Positions 9,326-18,545 are shown, counted from the stretch's first letter. The stretch is 64,000 nucleotides of DNA from Aerococcaceae bacterium DSM 111176 (GCA_015863215.1 JACBXN010000012.1:62001-126000), one strand, 5' to 3'. The notes: generated by a model not told the origin, from the sequence alone. A program made the numbers and translations.

Positions 9326-10120
9326 TTGAAGGAACGTTGGATTTATGGTTTCATAGCCTTATTCGTTTTCCTGCCTTTCGCTATCATTGGAGGGGTTTGG
9401 TTTTCGTATTTCCTATTAATTTTAGGATTAGTTGGGTTATATGAACTACTTAGCATGGCAAATATTACCGAAAAATTTCCTTATTTAATGGGAGGGATTG
9501 CGCTTTTTGCTCAATTAGTACCTAACCAGTATTTACCTGAATTTTTAGCTGGGTTTGAGACGTCGAATATTTACTTCTTCAGTGCAGTGGCACTCTTAAT
9601 TTTTACGGTATTCAAACCGCATAAATTCGATTTTACTCAAGCATCGATTGTAATATTGGCCACGATGTATATCGGTCGAGGATTCAATTTAATCGCAGAA
9701 ATCCGTGGGATTGGATTCCCAACATTGGTTTATTTCTTAATGGCTGTTTGGGTAACAGATATCTTTGCACTACTGGTTGGAAGTCGAATTGGTAAGACGA
9801 AACTAGCACCTCAAGTATCACCGAATAAAACAGTTGAAGGTATGCTTGGTGGTGTGGTTGGAGCGGTATTAACAACAAGTATTTATATGCTTTTCTTTGA
9901 TGTAGAATTAGGTGGATGGATTCAAATGACGATCTTAACGATTATTATTTCGTTAACTGGTCAATTTGGCGACCTGGTTGAATCAGCATATAAACGCCAT
10001 TTTGACGTGAAAGATTCAGGAACTTTAATCCCTGGGCATGGCGGTATTTTAGATCGCTTGGATAGCACACTCTTTGCCAGTTTAGTGTTTGGGATTTGGC
10101 TTAACTTACTTACGATTTAG
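9326..10120 (+). CDS. cdsA: Phosphatidate cytidylyltransferase (CDP-diglyceride synthase)
   Basis: Makes CDP-diacylglycerol from phosphatidic acid and CTP, the precursor of phosphatidylglycerol and cardiolipin; integral membrane enzyme, 264 residues. Seen: several hydrophobic helices from the N-terminus (ALFVFLPFAIIGGVWFSYF), SRIGKTKLAPQVSPNKTVEG, and the family signature from Asp216 to Asp243 with KRHFDVKDSG and HGGILDRLD. The start is TTG at 9326, preceded by GAGGAAGG; no ATG lies nearby in frame. Eighteen bases separate it from uppS and nine from rseP, so translation is probably coupled. Confidence 0.96.
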   Translation: MKERWIYGFIALFVFLPFAIIGGVWFSYFLLILGLVGLYELLSMANITEKFPYLMGGIALFAQLVPNQYLPEFLAGFETSNIYFFSAVALLIFTVFKPHKFDFTQASIVILATMYIGRGFNLIAEIRGIGFPTLVYFLMAVWVTDIFALLVGSRIGKTKLAPQVSPNKTVEGMLGGVVGAVLTTSIYMLFFDVELGGWIQMTILTIIISLTGQFGDLVESAYKRHFDVKDSGTLIPGHGGILDRLDSTLFASLVFGIWLNLLTI

Positions 10121-10129
10121 GAGGGTTTA

Positions 10130-11407
10130 ATGAGAACCATTATTGTATTTTTAATTATTTTTTCTATTATCGTGGTTATACACGAATTTGGTCATTTTTA
10201 CTTTGCCAAAAGAGCCGGCATTAAAGTCCGCGAATTTGCACTTGGTATGGGACCAAAATTATTTGCTAAACAAGGTGAAGACGGTACAACGTATACAGTT
10301 CGTATGCTACCAATGGGTGGTTATGTTCGTCTTGCTGGTTTAAGTGAAGAAGATGAGATTGAACCGGGTATGGAAATCGGATTAACTTTGGACGACAATG
10401 ACGTTGTTCAACAAATTAATTTATCTGATTCACTCGATCAAGAGGAATTACCCGCTCGTGTCAATGATTCAGATTTAATCAATAAAATGACTTTAGAGGT
10501 CTTGCCAACAGGAAAATCTGATTATGTCACTTACCAAGTAGATAAAGAAGCGACAATCATTGAAAGTGATGGTACTTTAATTGAAGTTGCACCTTATGAG
10601 TCACGCTATGAAGCAGCAAGTCCTTGGTCAAAATTCAAAACAAATTTTGCTGGGCCACTTAATAACTTTATTTTGTCCATTATTGTGTATACGATTATTG
10701 GATTTATGTTACCTGGAGTACCAATGAATTCGCCTGAGGCAATCGTTGGTAGTGTGGTTGAAGATTCACCCGCAATGGCAGCTGGACTTCAAGAAGACGA
10801 TGTGATCGTTGGATTGAATGATGAATCAATTGAAACATGGAATGACATGGTTACATTTGTTGACGCTAATGCCGGTGAGGAAGTAAGTGTCACGGTTGAA
10901 CGTGGTGATACAACTGAAACGGTTGACTTAACCATTGGTACCGTCGTTGATGAACAAACCAATGAAGAACGTGGTCAAATTGGTATCATTAAAGGGGATC
11001 GTTATGATTCAAGTTTTATGGGACGTTTGACTTATGGCTTTAGATCAACATGGGGCGTTATTACAGGCGTTTTAGGAGTCATTGGCGGTATGATTGTCAA
11101 TGGATTTAATGTTAATAACTTCGGTGGACCTGTTGCGATGGCGCAAATGACAAGCCAAGTGGTTGATTTTGGTTTTATCCCAATATTAAGTTTTATGGCT
11201 TATCTAAGTGCCAATTTAGGTATTATTAACTTAATGCCAATTCCTGCTCTAGATGGTGGTAAAATCGTCCTCAATGCGATTGAAGCCGTTCGAGGAAAAC
11301 CAGTCAGTCAATCAACTGAAGGAATTATTACTCTGGTTGGCGTTGGGTTACTATTAATTTTAATGGTACTTGTTACATGGAATGATATCCAACGAGCATT
11401 CTTTTAA
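10130..11407 (+). CDS. rseP: Site-2 intramembrane zinc metalloprotease RseP/Eep
   Basis: RIP metalloprotease, 425 residues, that cleaves transmembrane segments of anti-sigma factors and signal-peptide remnants, as Eep does for enterococcal pheromones. Seen: first membrane helix with zinc motif HEFGH (His18, Glu19, His22), VREFALGMGPKLF, MLPMGGYVRLAG, a PDZ domain around residues 200-280 (VVEDSPAMAAGLQEDDVI), and the C-terminal NLMPIPALDGG motif supplying the third zinc ligand. The binding site GGAGGG overlaps the end of cdsA. In many Firmicutes proS follows between rseP and polC; it is absent here. Loop residues between the first helix and the PDZ domain are longer than in short homologues, as usual in Lactobacillales. 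Confidence 0.96.
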   Translation: MRTIIVFLIIFSIIVVIHEFGHFYFAKRAGIKVREFALGMGPKLFAKQGEDGTTYTVRMLPMGGYVRLAGLSEEDEIEPGMEIGLTLDDNDVVQQINLSDSLDQEELPARVNDSDLINKMTLEVLPTGKSDYVTYQVDKEATIIESDGTLIEVAPYESRYEAASPWSKFKTNFAGPLNNFILSIIVYTIIGFMLPGVPMNSPEAIVGSVVEDSPAMAAGLQEDDVIVGLNDESIETWNDMVTFVDANAGEEVSVTVERGDTTETVDLTIGTVVDEQTNEERGQIGIIKGDRYDSSFMGRLTYGFRSTWGVITGVLGVIGGMIVNGFNVNNFGGPVAMAQMTSQVVDFGFIPILSFMAYLSANLGIINLMPIPALDGGKIVLNAIEAVRGKPVSQSTEGIITLVGVGLLLILMVLVTWNDIQRAFF

Positions 11408-11429
11408 TTGAAATTACTAACAAAAAATA

Positions 11430-11451
11430 ACTGCCATACTTTCCAAAGGGT
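11430..11451 (-). repeat. Copy 2 of a dispersed intergenic repeat (inverted)
   Basis: Reads ACTGCCATACTTTCCAAA then GGGT on the + strand; its reverse complement matches 2181-2205 apart from a 3-T length difference. Confidence 0.5.
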
Positions 11452-11465
11452 GGCAAAAGATTAAT

Positions 11466-11510
11466 AATCCGATTATTATCTGTCCTAGTATAGATAATTG
11501 TCGGATTTTT
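11466..11510 (+). terminator. Terminator of uppS-cdsA-rseP
   Basis: Two-part stem AATCCGA/TCGGATT and ATTATCT/AGATAAT around a GTCCTAGT loop, followed by a T run. Confidence 0.8.
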
Positions 11511-11609
11511 AATGTGTCTGAATCACTTTCGATTTATAATCATATTATAACCCGAAATATTCCTAGGCATGTTAAAATAGGAGAACATGATTTATGAAAG
11601 GAGATTAAA

Positions 11610-14600
11610 ATGACAGACAAAAGACATTTATTTGAAGTGTTACTTCAACAATTGGCTTTCAATAATGATTCGGTCGTTGAAGCTTTAGCGGATGTCACTA
11701 TCAAGGAAGTAAATGTTGTGGTTGGTCAACAACAATGGGAATTCTATTTTACTAACCCGACTCGTTTACATCCTGAGGTGTATCAAGTGTTTCAACTGCG
11801 CATGTTTGATGCATTTAGTGATATTGCAGATATCCAAATTTGGTGGGAATTCGAAGATGACCAAATGGATGATGAACAAATACAAGCTTATTGGTTTGCT
11901 GTTTATTCTGCCTTAGCAAATGAAAAACCATTTATCCGGTCAGTCATGCAACATGCCAATTACCAGTATGAGTCTGGAATATTAACAATCTCATTATCAA
12001 GCGAGCAAGTGAAAGAGACGATTGAGACGAAGTATCATGAATTATTTATGATGCGTTTAAAACAAGCTGGCATCGAAAACTTGCAGATTCAGTATCAAAT
12101 TGATGAAGATTTACGCAATCAAGAAATGGATGCCCACATCAACCGTCAAAAAGAAGAAGACGAAAAAAGTTTAATGGAAGCGATGGAAGCACTTGAAGCC
12201 CAAGAACGTCGCCAACAAGCACCGGTAATTGAAGAAGATTCGGATGTTAAACCTATTGGTAAAGATATTCCAAATGGCACACTCATATTACCAATGTCGG
12301 AATTAACTGAGAGTCAATTTAGAATTGTTACGGAAGGTTACGTATTCGCTAAAGAGGTCAAAGATTTACGTAATGGTGGCCAATTATCCATTATGCATGT
12401 GACTGACTATAGTGGGTCTGTTCAAGTTAAAATCATGACCGGACGAGGCATTAAAGCCAACCAATTAGCGCTATATAATAAAGGAGATTGGATTCGTCTA
12501 GAAGGAGATTTAATTCCAGATAATTATTCCTCAGAATTATATATTCGACCTAGATCTGTTCGTAAAATCAAAGCGAAATTTATTCGTGAAGATAACGCAC
12601 CAGAAGGGCAAAAACGAATTGAGCTTCATGCCCATTCACAAATGAGCCCAATGGATGCGACAAATTCAGCCGAACAAATTGTTGAACAAGCAGCGAAATG
12701 GGGCCATCCAGCGGTGGCAATTACTGACCACGGTGGTGTTCAGGCTTTCCCGAAAGCTTATCATGCAGGTAAAAAACATGATATTAAAGTGTTATTTGGG
12801 ATGGAAGCTTATGTTGTTAATGATGGTGAGCCGGTCGCTTACAATCCTCAACATATCCCGTTAAAAGACGCTACTTATGTAGTTTTTGACGTGGAAACCA
12901 CAGGTCTTTCGTCCGTTTATGACAAAATGATTGAACTGGCGGCTGTTAAAATGCGCGGCGGTGAAGTGATTGATACATTTGAAACATTTATTAATCCAAA
13001 TCAAAAAATCTCTGCCTTTACGACGGAACTGACTTCGATTACCAATGCTCAAGTTGAAGCAGCACCACAAGAAGCACCTGTCATGGAAGACTTCTACAAA
13101 TTTAGTGAAGGGTCAATTTTAGTTGCCCACAATGCTAGTTTCGATATTGGCTTTATTAATAAAGCTTACGAGCGTATTGGTAAAGAGCCGACGTCATTAC
13201 CCGTGATTGATACATTAGAATTATCAAGAACAGTGAACCCTGATTTAAAATCACATCGTTTAAATACATTAGCGAAGCGTTATGGCGTTTCCCTAGATCA
13301 ACATCACCGTGCTGTCTATGATTCAGAAGCGACGGGATATTTAATGTTGAAATTACTAGACCAAGCGAGAGAACAATTTGACATGACTTATCATGATCAA
13401 TTAAATGATCAACTAGGTCAAGGGAATGCTTACCAACAAGCTAGACCTTATCACACAACATTGCTTGTAAAAAATCAAAAAGGATTAAAGGATTTATTTA
13501 AATTAGTATCCGAATCAAATACAAAATACTACTACCGTGGTGTACCGCGTGTTCCTTTAAGTTTATTGAATCAATATAAAGACGATTTACTACTTGGAAC
13601 AGCTTGTTCTCAAGGGGAAGTCTTTACTGCGATGATGCAAAAGGGGTACGACGAAGCACTTAAATTAGTAGCAGATTACGATTATATTGAATTGATGCCG
13701 AAAAGCTATTATTTCCCATTAGTTCAAAATGATACAATTTCTTCAGAATCTGACTTAGAAGACATCATGCGAAAAATGGTCCAACTAGGAAAAGACTCAG
13801 GGAAATTAGTCGTTGCTTCTGGAAATGTCCATTACATCGATCAAAAGGATGGTATTTATACGGAAGTATTACAACGATCAATGAAACAAAATCAAAATCG
13901 TACGTTATACTTTTCAGATGCGCACTTTAGAACAACGGAAGAAATGTTACGCGAGTATGCATTTTTAGGAGAAGATGTTGCACGCGAATTAGTGCTTGAT
14001 AATCCGCAAAAGATTGCAGATATGATTGAAGAGGTTGAAGTCATTAAATCAGACCTTTATTCACCAACGATTGAAGGTGCTGAAGATGATATTCGTCAAA
14101 TGTCATATGATAAAGCACACGAAATGTATGGACCTGATTTACCAGAAATCGTAACAGCACGTCTAGAGAAAGAATTGAAGAGTATCATTGGTAATGGTTT
14201 CGCGGTAATCTACCTCATCTCGCAAAAACTAGTACACAAGAGTAATGAAGATGGTTATTTAGTTGGTTCCCGTGGTTCGGTTGGGTCAAGTTTAGTCGCA
14301 ACCATGACCGGTATTACGGAAGTAAACCCACTCGCACCTCATTATTATTGTACAAATTGCTATTTCAATGAATTTTTCACACAAGGTGAAATCGGTTCTG
14401 GTTTTGACTTGGAAGATAAAGCGTGTCCTCATTGCGGCGAACCTCTGAAAAAAGATGGTCAAGATATTCCTTTCGAGACATTCCTTGGATTCTACGGGGA
14501 TAAAGTACCCGATATCGATTTAAACTTTTCGGGTGAATATCAATCCCGCGCACATGCTTATACAAAAGTATTGTTCGGAGACGATTATGTCTTCCGTGCG

Positions 14601-15929
14601 GGTACAATTACGACGGTCGCAACTAAAACAGCATTAGGATATGTCCGTGGTTATGGTGATGCTACTGGAGAAATGATACCTCAAGCGGAGCGACTTCGTT
14701 TAGCAGAAGGTATTGAAGGGGTAAAACGGTCAACTGGACAACATCCGGGCGGGATTATAGTTATTCCTGAGTATATGGATGTATTCGATTTTACACCTAT
14801 TCAGTATCCTGCAGATGATATGAACGCAGAATGGCGCACGACACATTTTGACTTCCATTCAATTGATGAGAATGTTTTGAAACTTGATATCCTAGGACAT
14901 GATGATCCAACAATGGTAAAAATGCTTCAAGACTTGAGTGGTATTGACCAAGATTCCATTCCATTTGATGACGAAGATGTAATGAAAATTTTTAGTGGTA
15001 CGGAAGTTTTAGGTGTGACTCCTGAACAAATTTTCTCTGAAACAGGAACGTTGGGTGTTCCAGAATTTGGTACAGGCTTTGTTCGTGGCATGCTGGCTGA
15101 GACGAAACCGACTACTTTTGCTGAGTTACTGCAAATATCAGGATTATCGCATGGTACAGACGTTTGGCTAGGAAATGCACAAGAATTAATCCGTAATAAA
15201 GTCGTGCCATTATCTGAAGTAATCGGTTGTCGTGACGATATTATGGTAGCTTTAATTCAATATGGTTTGGAAGATGGACTTGCCTTTAAGATTATGGAAC
15301 ACGTTCGTAAAGGACGCGGAATTCCAGACGAGTGGCAAGAGGAAATGCGTGCTCATAATGTTCCGGAATGGTATATCGATTCTTGTCTGAAGATTAAATA
15401 TATGTTCCCGAAAGCCCATGCGGCTGCTTATATTATGATGGCACTACGTGTTGCATATTTTAAAGTGCATCATCCAATCATTTACTACGCAACGTACTTC
15501 TCTGTACGTGCGAAAGATTTCGACTTAGTTGCAATGGCCCAAGGTAAAGAAGTAGTGAAGAGCCGTATTCAAGAAATAAATGGTAAAGGCTTTGACGCGA
15601 CCAATACTGAAAAAACATTAGTCGTTGAATTAGAAGTAGCTAACGAAATGTTAGAACGTGGCTTCAAATTCCAAATGATTGACTTAAATAAATCAGATGC
15701 CCACCATTTCATAATTGAAGGCGACACTCTAATCCCACCATTCAGAGCAATTCCAGGTTTAGGTGGAAGCGTCGCGGATCAAATTATCAAAGCCCGCGCT
15801 GAAGCACCATTCTTATCGAAAGAAGATTTACAGAAACGTGGAAAAGTATCCAAAACAATAATTGCTTACATGACTGAACATGGTGTCCTTGAAGGAATGC
15901 CAGACGAAGATCAATTAAGTCTATTTTAA
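11610..15929 (+). CDS. polC: DNA polymerase III alpha subunit, PolC type
   Basis: Main replicative DNA polymerase of low-GC Gram-positives, 1439 residues, normal length. Domains in order: N-terminal region and OB fold (to about residue 320), PHP domain with His340 and His342 (ELHAHSQMS) and AITDHGG, an inserted DEDDh proofreading exonuclease with Asp427 and Glu429 (VFDVETTG), AHNASFD and HRAVYDSEAT, then the polymerase core. A zinc knuckle is formed by Cys914, Cys917, Cys939 and Cys942, and the palm carries Asp968 and Asp970 (PDIDLNFSG). The end is EDQLSLF, a classic beta-clamp binding motif. GAAAGGAG precedes ATG 11610. Single-gene unit with a strong terminator. Confidence 0.99.
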   Translation: MTDKRHLFEVLLQQLAFNNDSVVEALADVTIKEVNVVVGQQQWEFYFTNPTRLHPEVYQVFQLRMFDAFSDIADIQIWWEFEDDQMDDEQIQAYWFAVYSALANEKPFIRSVMQHANYQYESGILTISLSSEQVKETIETKYHELFMMRLKQAGIENLQIQYQIDEDLRNQEMDAHINRQKEEDEKSLMEAMEALEAQERRQQAPVIEEDSDVKPIGKDIPNGTLILPMSELTESQFRIVTEGYVFAKEVKDLRNGGQLSIMHVTDYSGSVQVKIMTGRGIKANQLALYNKGDWIRLEGDLIPDNYSSELYIRPRSVRKIKAKFIREDNAPEGQKRIELHAHSQMSPMDATNSAEQIVEQAAKWGHPAVAITDHGGVQAFPKAYHAGKKHDIKVLFGMEAYVVNDGEPVAYNPQHIPLKDATYVVFDVETTGLSSVYDKMIELAAVKMRGGEVIDTFETFINPNQKISAFTTELTSITNAQVEAAPQEAPVMEDFYKFSEGSILVAHNASFDIGFINKAYERIGKEPTSLPVIDTLELSRTVNPDLKSHRLNTLAKRYGVSLDQHHRAVYDSEATGYLMLKLLDQAREQFDMTYHDQLNDQLGQGNAYQQARPYHTTLLVKNQKGLKDLFKLVSESNTKYYYRGVPRVPLSLLNQYKDDLLLGTACSQGEVFTAMMQKGYDEALKLVADYDYIELMPKSYYFPLVQNDTISSESDLEDIMRKMVQLGKDSGKLVVASGNVHYIDQKDGIYTEVLQRSMKQNQNRTLYFSDAHFRTTEEMLREYAFLGEDVARELVLDNPQKIADMIEEVEVIKSDLYSPTIEGAEDDIRQMSYDKAHEMYGPDLPEIVTARLEKELKSIIGNGFAVIYLISQKLVHKSNEDGYLVGSRGSVGSSLVATMTGITEVNPLAPHYYCTNCYFNEFFTQGEIGSGFDLEDKACPHCGEPLKKDGQDIPFETFLGFYGDKVPDIDLNFSGEYQSRAHAYTKVLFGDDYVFRAGTITTVATKTALGYVRGYGDATGEMIPQAERLRLAEGIEGVKRSTGQHPGGIIVIPEYMDVFDFTPIQYPADDMNAEWRTTHFDFHSIDENVLKLDILGHDDPTMVKMLQDLSGIDQDSIPFDDEDVMKIFSGTEVLGVTPEQIFSETGTLGVPEFGTGFVRGMLAETKPTTFAELLQISGLSHGTDVWLGNAQELIRNKVVPLSEVIGCRDDIMVALIQYGLEDGLAFKIMEHVRKGRGIPDEWQEEMRAHNVPEWYIDSCLKIKYMFPKAHAAAYIMMALRVAYFKVHHPIIYYATYFSVRAKDFDLVAMAQGKEVVKSRIQEINGKGFDATNTEKTLVVELEVANEMLERGFKFQMIDLNKSDAHHFIIEGDTLIPPFRAIPGLGGSVADQIIKARAEAPFLSKEDLQKRGKVSKTIIAYMTEHGVLEGMPDEDQLSLF

Positions 15930-15935
15930 AATTTA

Positions 15936-15972
15936 AATCCCGAACGCAGATCACTGTGTTCGGGATTTTTTT
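15936..15972 (+). terminator. polC terminator
   Basis: AATCCCGAACGCAG / CTGTGTTCGGGATT stem with loop ATCA, then a run of seven T. Confidence 0.9.
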
Positions 15973-16076
15973 GTTTGGATAGAGTATAAATATAATTGGG
16001 GATCTTTAGGGAAGTTCGTGCATTAATTTAGTATGATTTTCCCTCGGACTAATTATGAAGTTTGTAGTAGATTTAT

Positions 16077-16217
16077 CGGGTAACAACTTCCCAAATTACA
16101 GGAGTTGTTATTCAAAAACGTATGTTTCGGGTAACAACTTTCAAAATAACAAGAGTTGTTACTCAAAACCGTATGTATTGGGTAACAACTTCCCAATACC
16201 CCAGAGTTATTACTCAC
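16077..16217. repeat. Tandem 51-bp repeat, about 2.8 units, each a potential hairpin
   Basis: Units start at 16077, 16128 and 16179 (exact 51-bp period); units 1 and 2 match at 44 of 51 positions by my count. Each unit holds inverted arms GTAACAACT and AGTTGTTAC with constant spacing (arm starts 23 bp apart: 16080/16103, 16131/16154, 16182/16205), so every unit can fold, and arms of neighbouring units can also pair. Units are joined by a linker resembling CAAAAACGTATGTTT. Because 51 is a multiple of 3, both strands show short open frames with 17-residue repeats, but neither has a ribosome binding site, so I do not call a gene. Confidence 0.85.
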
Positions 16218-16336
16218 CCACAGACAATATAATCTTTCTACTCTCAAGGGTTTTTACTTTAGAAAAATATAGAGAGGGACTATAATAGCTCTAGAAGTCT
16301 AAAGATAAAATTTATTTAGATTTTGAAATAAAACGG

Positions 16337-16365
16337 TTGACAATGTTTCGCATTCGAGGTATTAT
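16337..16365 (+). promoter_or_regulatory. Promoter of the FMN reductase gene
   Basis: Perfect -35 TTGACA (16337-16342), 17-bp spacer, TATTAT (16360-16365). The expected start near 16371 gives a 5' UTR of about 107 nt. Confidence 0.85.
16346..16359. promoter_or_regulatory. Operator-like half-degenerate palindrome inside the -35/-10 spacer
   Basis: TTTCGCATTCGAGG resembles the perfect palindrome TTTCG-TATT-CGAAA found 54 bp downstream; a bound repressor here would block RNA polymerase. Confidence 0.5.
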
Positions 16366-16399
16366 ACATATATAGAAACGAGATAGCTTTAATTTGTTG

Positions 16400-16413
16400 T
16401 TTCGTATTCGAAA
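16400..16413. promoter_or_regulatory. Operator-like perfect palindrome TTTCG-N4-CGAAA
   Basis: TTTCGTATTCGAAA in the transcribed leader. It also sits in the loop of a larger possible helix, CGAGATA (16379-16385) with TATCTCG (16423-16429), so it may act as DNA operator or RNA structure. Confidence 0.5.
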
Positions 16414-16477
16414 TATAAATTTTATCTCGATAAGAGATCGTATGTCGTTAAACAATTTTTGAAAGGATGTATTATAA

Positions 16478-17023
16478 ATGACTAAAGTAGGTATTATCGT
16501 AGGTTCAATCCGTGAAGGTTCATTCTCAGGTTTATGGGCAAAACAAATCGCTGAATTATATCCAGCAGACGTAGAGGTTACTTTCGTAGAAATCGCTAAC
16601 TTACCATTATATAACCAAGATTATGATGCAAACAGCCCAGCAGAATATACTGAGTTCCGTAACACAGTAGCTGCTCAAGATGCATTTGTATTTGTAACTC
16701 CAGAACATAACCGTTCAGTTCCAGCTGCATTAAAAAATGCTTTAGATGTTGCTTCACGTCCATGGGGTGAATCAGTATGGGGTGGAAAACCAGCGTTAAT
16801 CGCTTCACAATCTATCTCAGGTTTATCAGGATTTGGTGCTAACCACCACTTACGTCAATCATTAGCATTCTTAGATATGCCAACAGTACAACAACCAGAG
16901 TTATACTTAGCAAACTCTCAAGATGTATTTGACGAATCTGGTGAATTCAAATCAGAAGATACTAAAGCATTCTTAAAAACTGCTGTTGATGCACACGTAA
17001 ACTTAATCAACAAATTAGCTTAA
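16478..17023 (+). CDS. NAD(P)H-dependent FMN reductase (azoreductase/ChrR-like flavoprotein)
   Basis: Flavodoxin-fold oxidoreductase of 181 residues that uses NAD(P)H to reduce quinones, azo dyes or metal oxyanions; cytoplasmic, usually dimeric. Seen: the FMN phosphate loop GSIREGSFS near the N-terminus, the TPEHNRSVPAALKNALD motif that binds the isoalloxazine ring, and a C-terminal Rossmann-like half with ISGLSGFGANHHLRQSL. GAAAGGATG precedes ATG 16478. Codon use is as biased as that of ribosomal proteins, suggesting strong expression. Upstream lie a consensus promoter with operator-like palindromes and a tandem hairpin repeat, which together suggest tight, possibly redox or electrophile-responsive control; that is inference. 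Confidence 0.9.
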   Translation: MTKVGIIVGSIREGSFSGLWAKQIAELYPADVEVTFVEIANLPLYNQDYDANSPAEYTEFRNTVAAQDAFVFVTPEHNRSVPAALKNALDVASRPWGESVWGGKPALIASQSISGLSGFGANHHLRQSLAFLDMPTVQQPELYLANSQDVFDESGEFKSEDTKAFLKTAVDAHVNLINKLA

Positions 17024-17054
17024 TTTTAGAAATATTATTAAGGTATCTATCCAA

Positions 17055-17087
17055 GGGAACAAGTCAGTCGATTTGTTCTCTTTTTTT
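17055..17087 (+). terminator. Terminator of the FMN reductase gene
   Basis: GGGAACAA / TTGTTCTC stem, 10-nt loop, then seven T. Confidence 0.85.
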
Positions 17088-17183
17088 GTACTTTTAAAAG
17101 TATCTACTATATATGTGCAGATACATATGTAATATACCTATTTCTTAGAATGTGATATTGTCAAAGTTTATAGTGCTTCTCAT

Positions 17184-17212
17184 TTTACATGACCTCAATA
17201 TTGTGTTATATT
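17184..17212 (+). promoter_or_regulatory. ald promoter
   Basis: TTTACA (17184-17189), 17-bp spacer, extended -10 TGtTATATT (-10 at 17207-17212). Confidence 0.7.
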
Positions 17213-17261
17213 TATTATGTTAATTGAATTTATAAGACTCATTCAAGGAGGAATTTTAATT

Positions 17262-18368
17262 ATGAAAATCGGTGTCCCAAAGGAAATTAAATCGTTTGAG
17301 GGTCGTGTAGGTCTTACACCATCAAACATTGGCGCGTTTATTGATGCGGGTCACACTGTTGTTGTTGAAACAGAAGCTGGTCTAGGTTCAAGTTTTACTG
17401 ACGAGATGTATGTCGAAGCTGGGGCAACAATTGTGAATTCAGCAGCGGAAGCATGGGACAGTGAAATGGTCATTAAAGTTAAAGAACCTCTAGCTGAAGA
17501 ATTCGACTATTTCAAAGAAAATCAAATTCTGTTTGCTTATTTACATTTAGCACCAGAAGATGCTTTAACCAAAGCTTTATTAGATAAAAAAGTAACAGCA
17601 GTTGCTTATGAAACAATGGCAGTAGATGGACAATTACCATTATTACAACCAATGAGCCAAATTGCAGGTCGTATGTCGATCCAAGCAGCAGCGCATCATT
17701 TAGAAAAACAAAATGGTGGACGTGGTATTTTACTAGGTGGTATCCCTGGTGTTGCTAACGGTGAAGTTGTTATTATCGGTGGTGGAGCTGTAGGTTACCA
17801 TGCTGCGCAAATGGCAATGGGACTTGGAGCTCACGTTACGATCTTAGATTTAAATCCAACTCGTTTACAAGAGTTAAGTGGCTTATTAGGTGAACAAGCA
17901 GTAACATTAATGTCTAACGCAGACAATATTGAATTTGCTGTATCAAGAGCAGATGTTGTTATCGGTTCAGTATTAATTCCAGGAGCGAAAGCACCAGTAT
18001 TAGTTACTGAAGAAATGATTAAGAGAATGCCAGAAGGTTCAGTTATTGTGGATATTGCGATTGACCAAGGTGGTAACTTTGAGACGTCACATCCAACAAC
18101 ACATGACAAACCAACATTCATTAAACACGGTGTTGTTCACTACTGTGTGGCGAACATGCCAGGTGCTGTTCCACAAACAGCAACATACGGTTTAACAAAT
18201 GTAACTTCAATGTACGCACTACAAATTGCCAAAGATGGTATTGTTGAAGCAGCTAAGAATAGCGAAACAATCTTCCTAGGTATTAATGCCTACCAAGGTA
18301 AATTAACTGAAGAGCATGTAGCTGAAGCGCAAGGTCTAGAGTATACAGACTTACATGACATTTTATAA
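17262..18368 (+). CDS. ald: Alanine dehydrogenase
   Basis: NAD-dependent oxidative deamination of L-alanine to pyruvate and ammonia (or the reverse); cytoplasmic hexamer, 368 residues. Seen: N-terminal [20 protein letters not shown] with the substrate-binding Arg and Lys region, YLHLAP, the [20 protein letters not shown] stretch with residues lining the active site, the NAD-binding [15 protein letters not shown] type fold ([19 protein letters not shown]), and [13 protein letters not shown]. Start 17262 follows AAGGAGG; the longer frame from 17217 begins inside the promoter region. Monocistronic with a very stable terminator. Confidence 0.96.
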   Translation: MKIGVPKEIKSFEGRVGLTPSNIGAFIDAGHTVVVETEAGLGSSFTDEMYVEAGATIVNSAAEAWDSEMVIKVKEPLAEEFDYFKENQILFAYLHLAPEDALTKALLDKKVTAVAYETMAVDGQLPLLQPMSQIAGRMSIQAAAHHLEKQNGGRGILLGGIPGVANGEVVIIGGGAVGYHAAQMAMGLGAHVTILDLNPTRLQELSGLLGEQAVTLMSNADNIEFAVSRADVVIGSVLIPGAKAPVLVTEEMIKRMPEGSVIVDIAIDQGGNFETSHPTTHDKPTFIKHGVVHYCVANMPGAVPQTATYGLTNVTSMYALQIAKDGIVEAAKNSETIFLGINAYQGKLTEEHVAEAQGLEYTDLHDIL

Positions 18369-18380
18369 TAAACAAATTTG

Positions 18381-18409
18381 CACTAGTAACTTCGGTTGCT
18401 AGTGTTTTT
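18381..18409 (+). terminator. ald terminator with UUCG tetraloop
   Basis: CACTAGTAAC / GTTGCTAGTG 10-bp stem closed by C(TTCG)G, an exceptionally stable tetraloop, then TTTTT. Confidence 0.9.
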
Positions 18410-18516
18410 ATTTCCACCAAAATTACTAATGCATAGTCATTTTCAAAAATACTTCATCCTATTTAAACACTCTTCTAAACTGAGTTTCTAAAATTTAAGT
18501 AATTTAGGAAGTCAAT

Positions 18517-18545
18517 GCGACAATATGGTTTATATTTGTTATAAT
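18517..18545 (+). promoter_or_regulatory. Promoter of the monooxygenase-ymdB-mutSL unit
   Basis: GCGACA (4/6 match to -35), 17-bp spacer, extended -10 TGtTATAAT (-10 at 18540-18545). Confidence 0.65.

Larger units (their letters stand above)
16303..16427. repeat. 13-bp perfect inverted repeat flanking the FMN reductase promoter
   Basis: AGATAAAATTTAT at 16303-16315 and ATAAATTTTATCT at 16415-16427 are exact reverse complements; the promoter lies between them. Confidence 0.7.

Noticed and set aside
16077-16217. CRISPR array
   Set aside because: The repeat units are adjacent without unique spacers and only about 2.8 copies exist; no cas genes are near.
16055-16285. 76-residue open frame on the + strand with 17-residue repeats (GNNF...SCYSK...YV)
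   Set aside because: No ribosome binding site; a 51-bp repeat automatically opens frames on both strands (a 64-residue frame is also open on the - strand). Treated as a DNA or RNA repeat.
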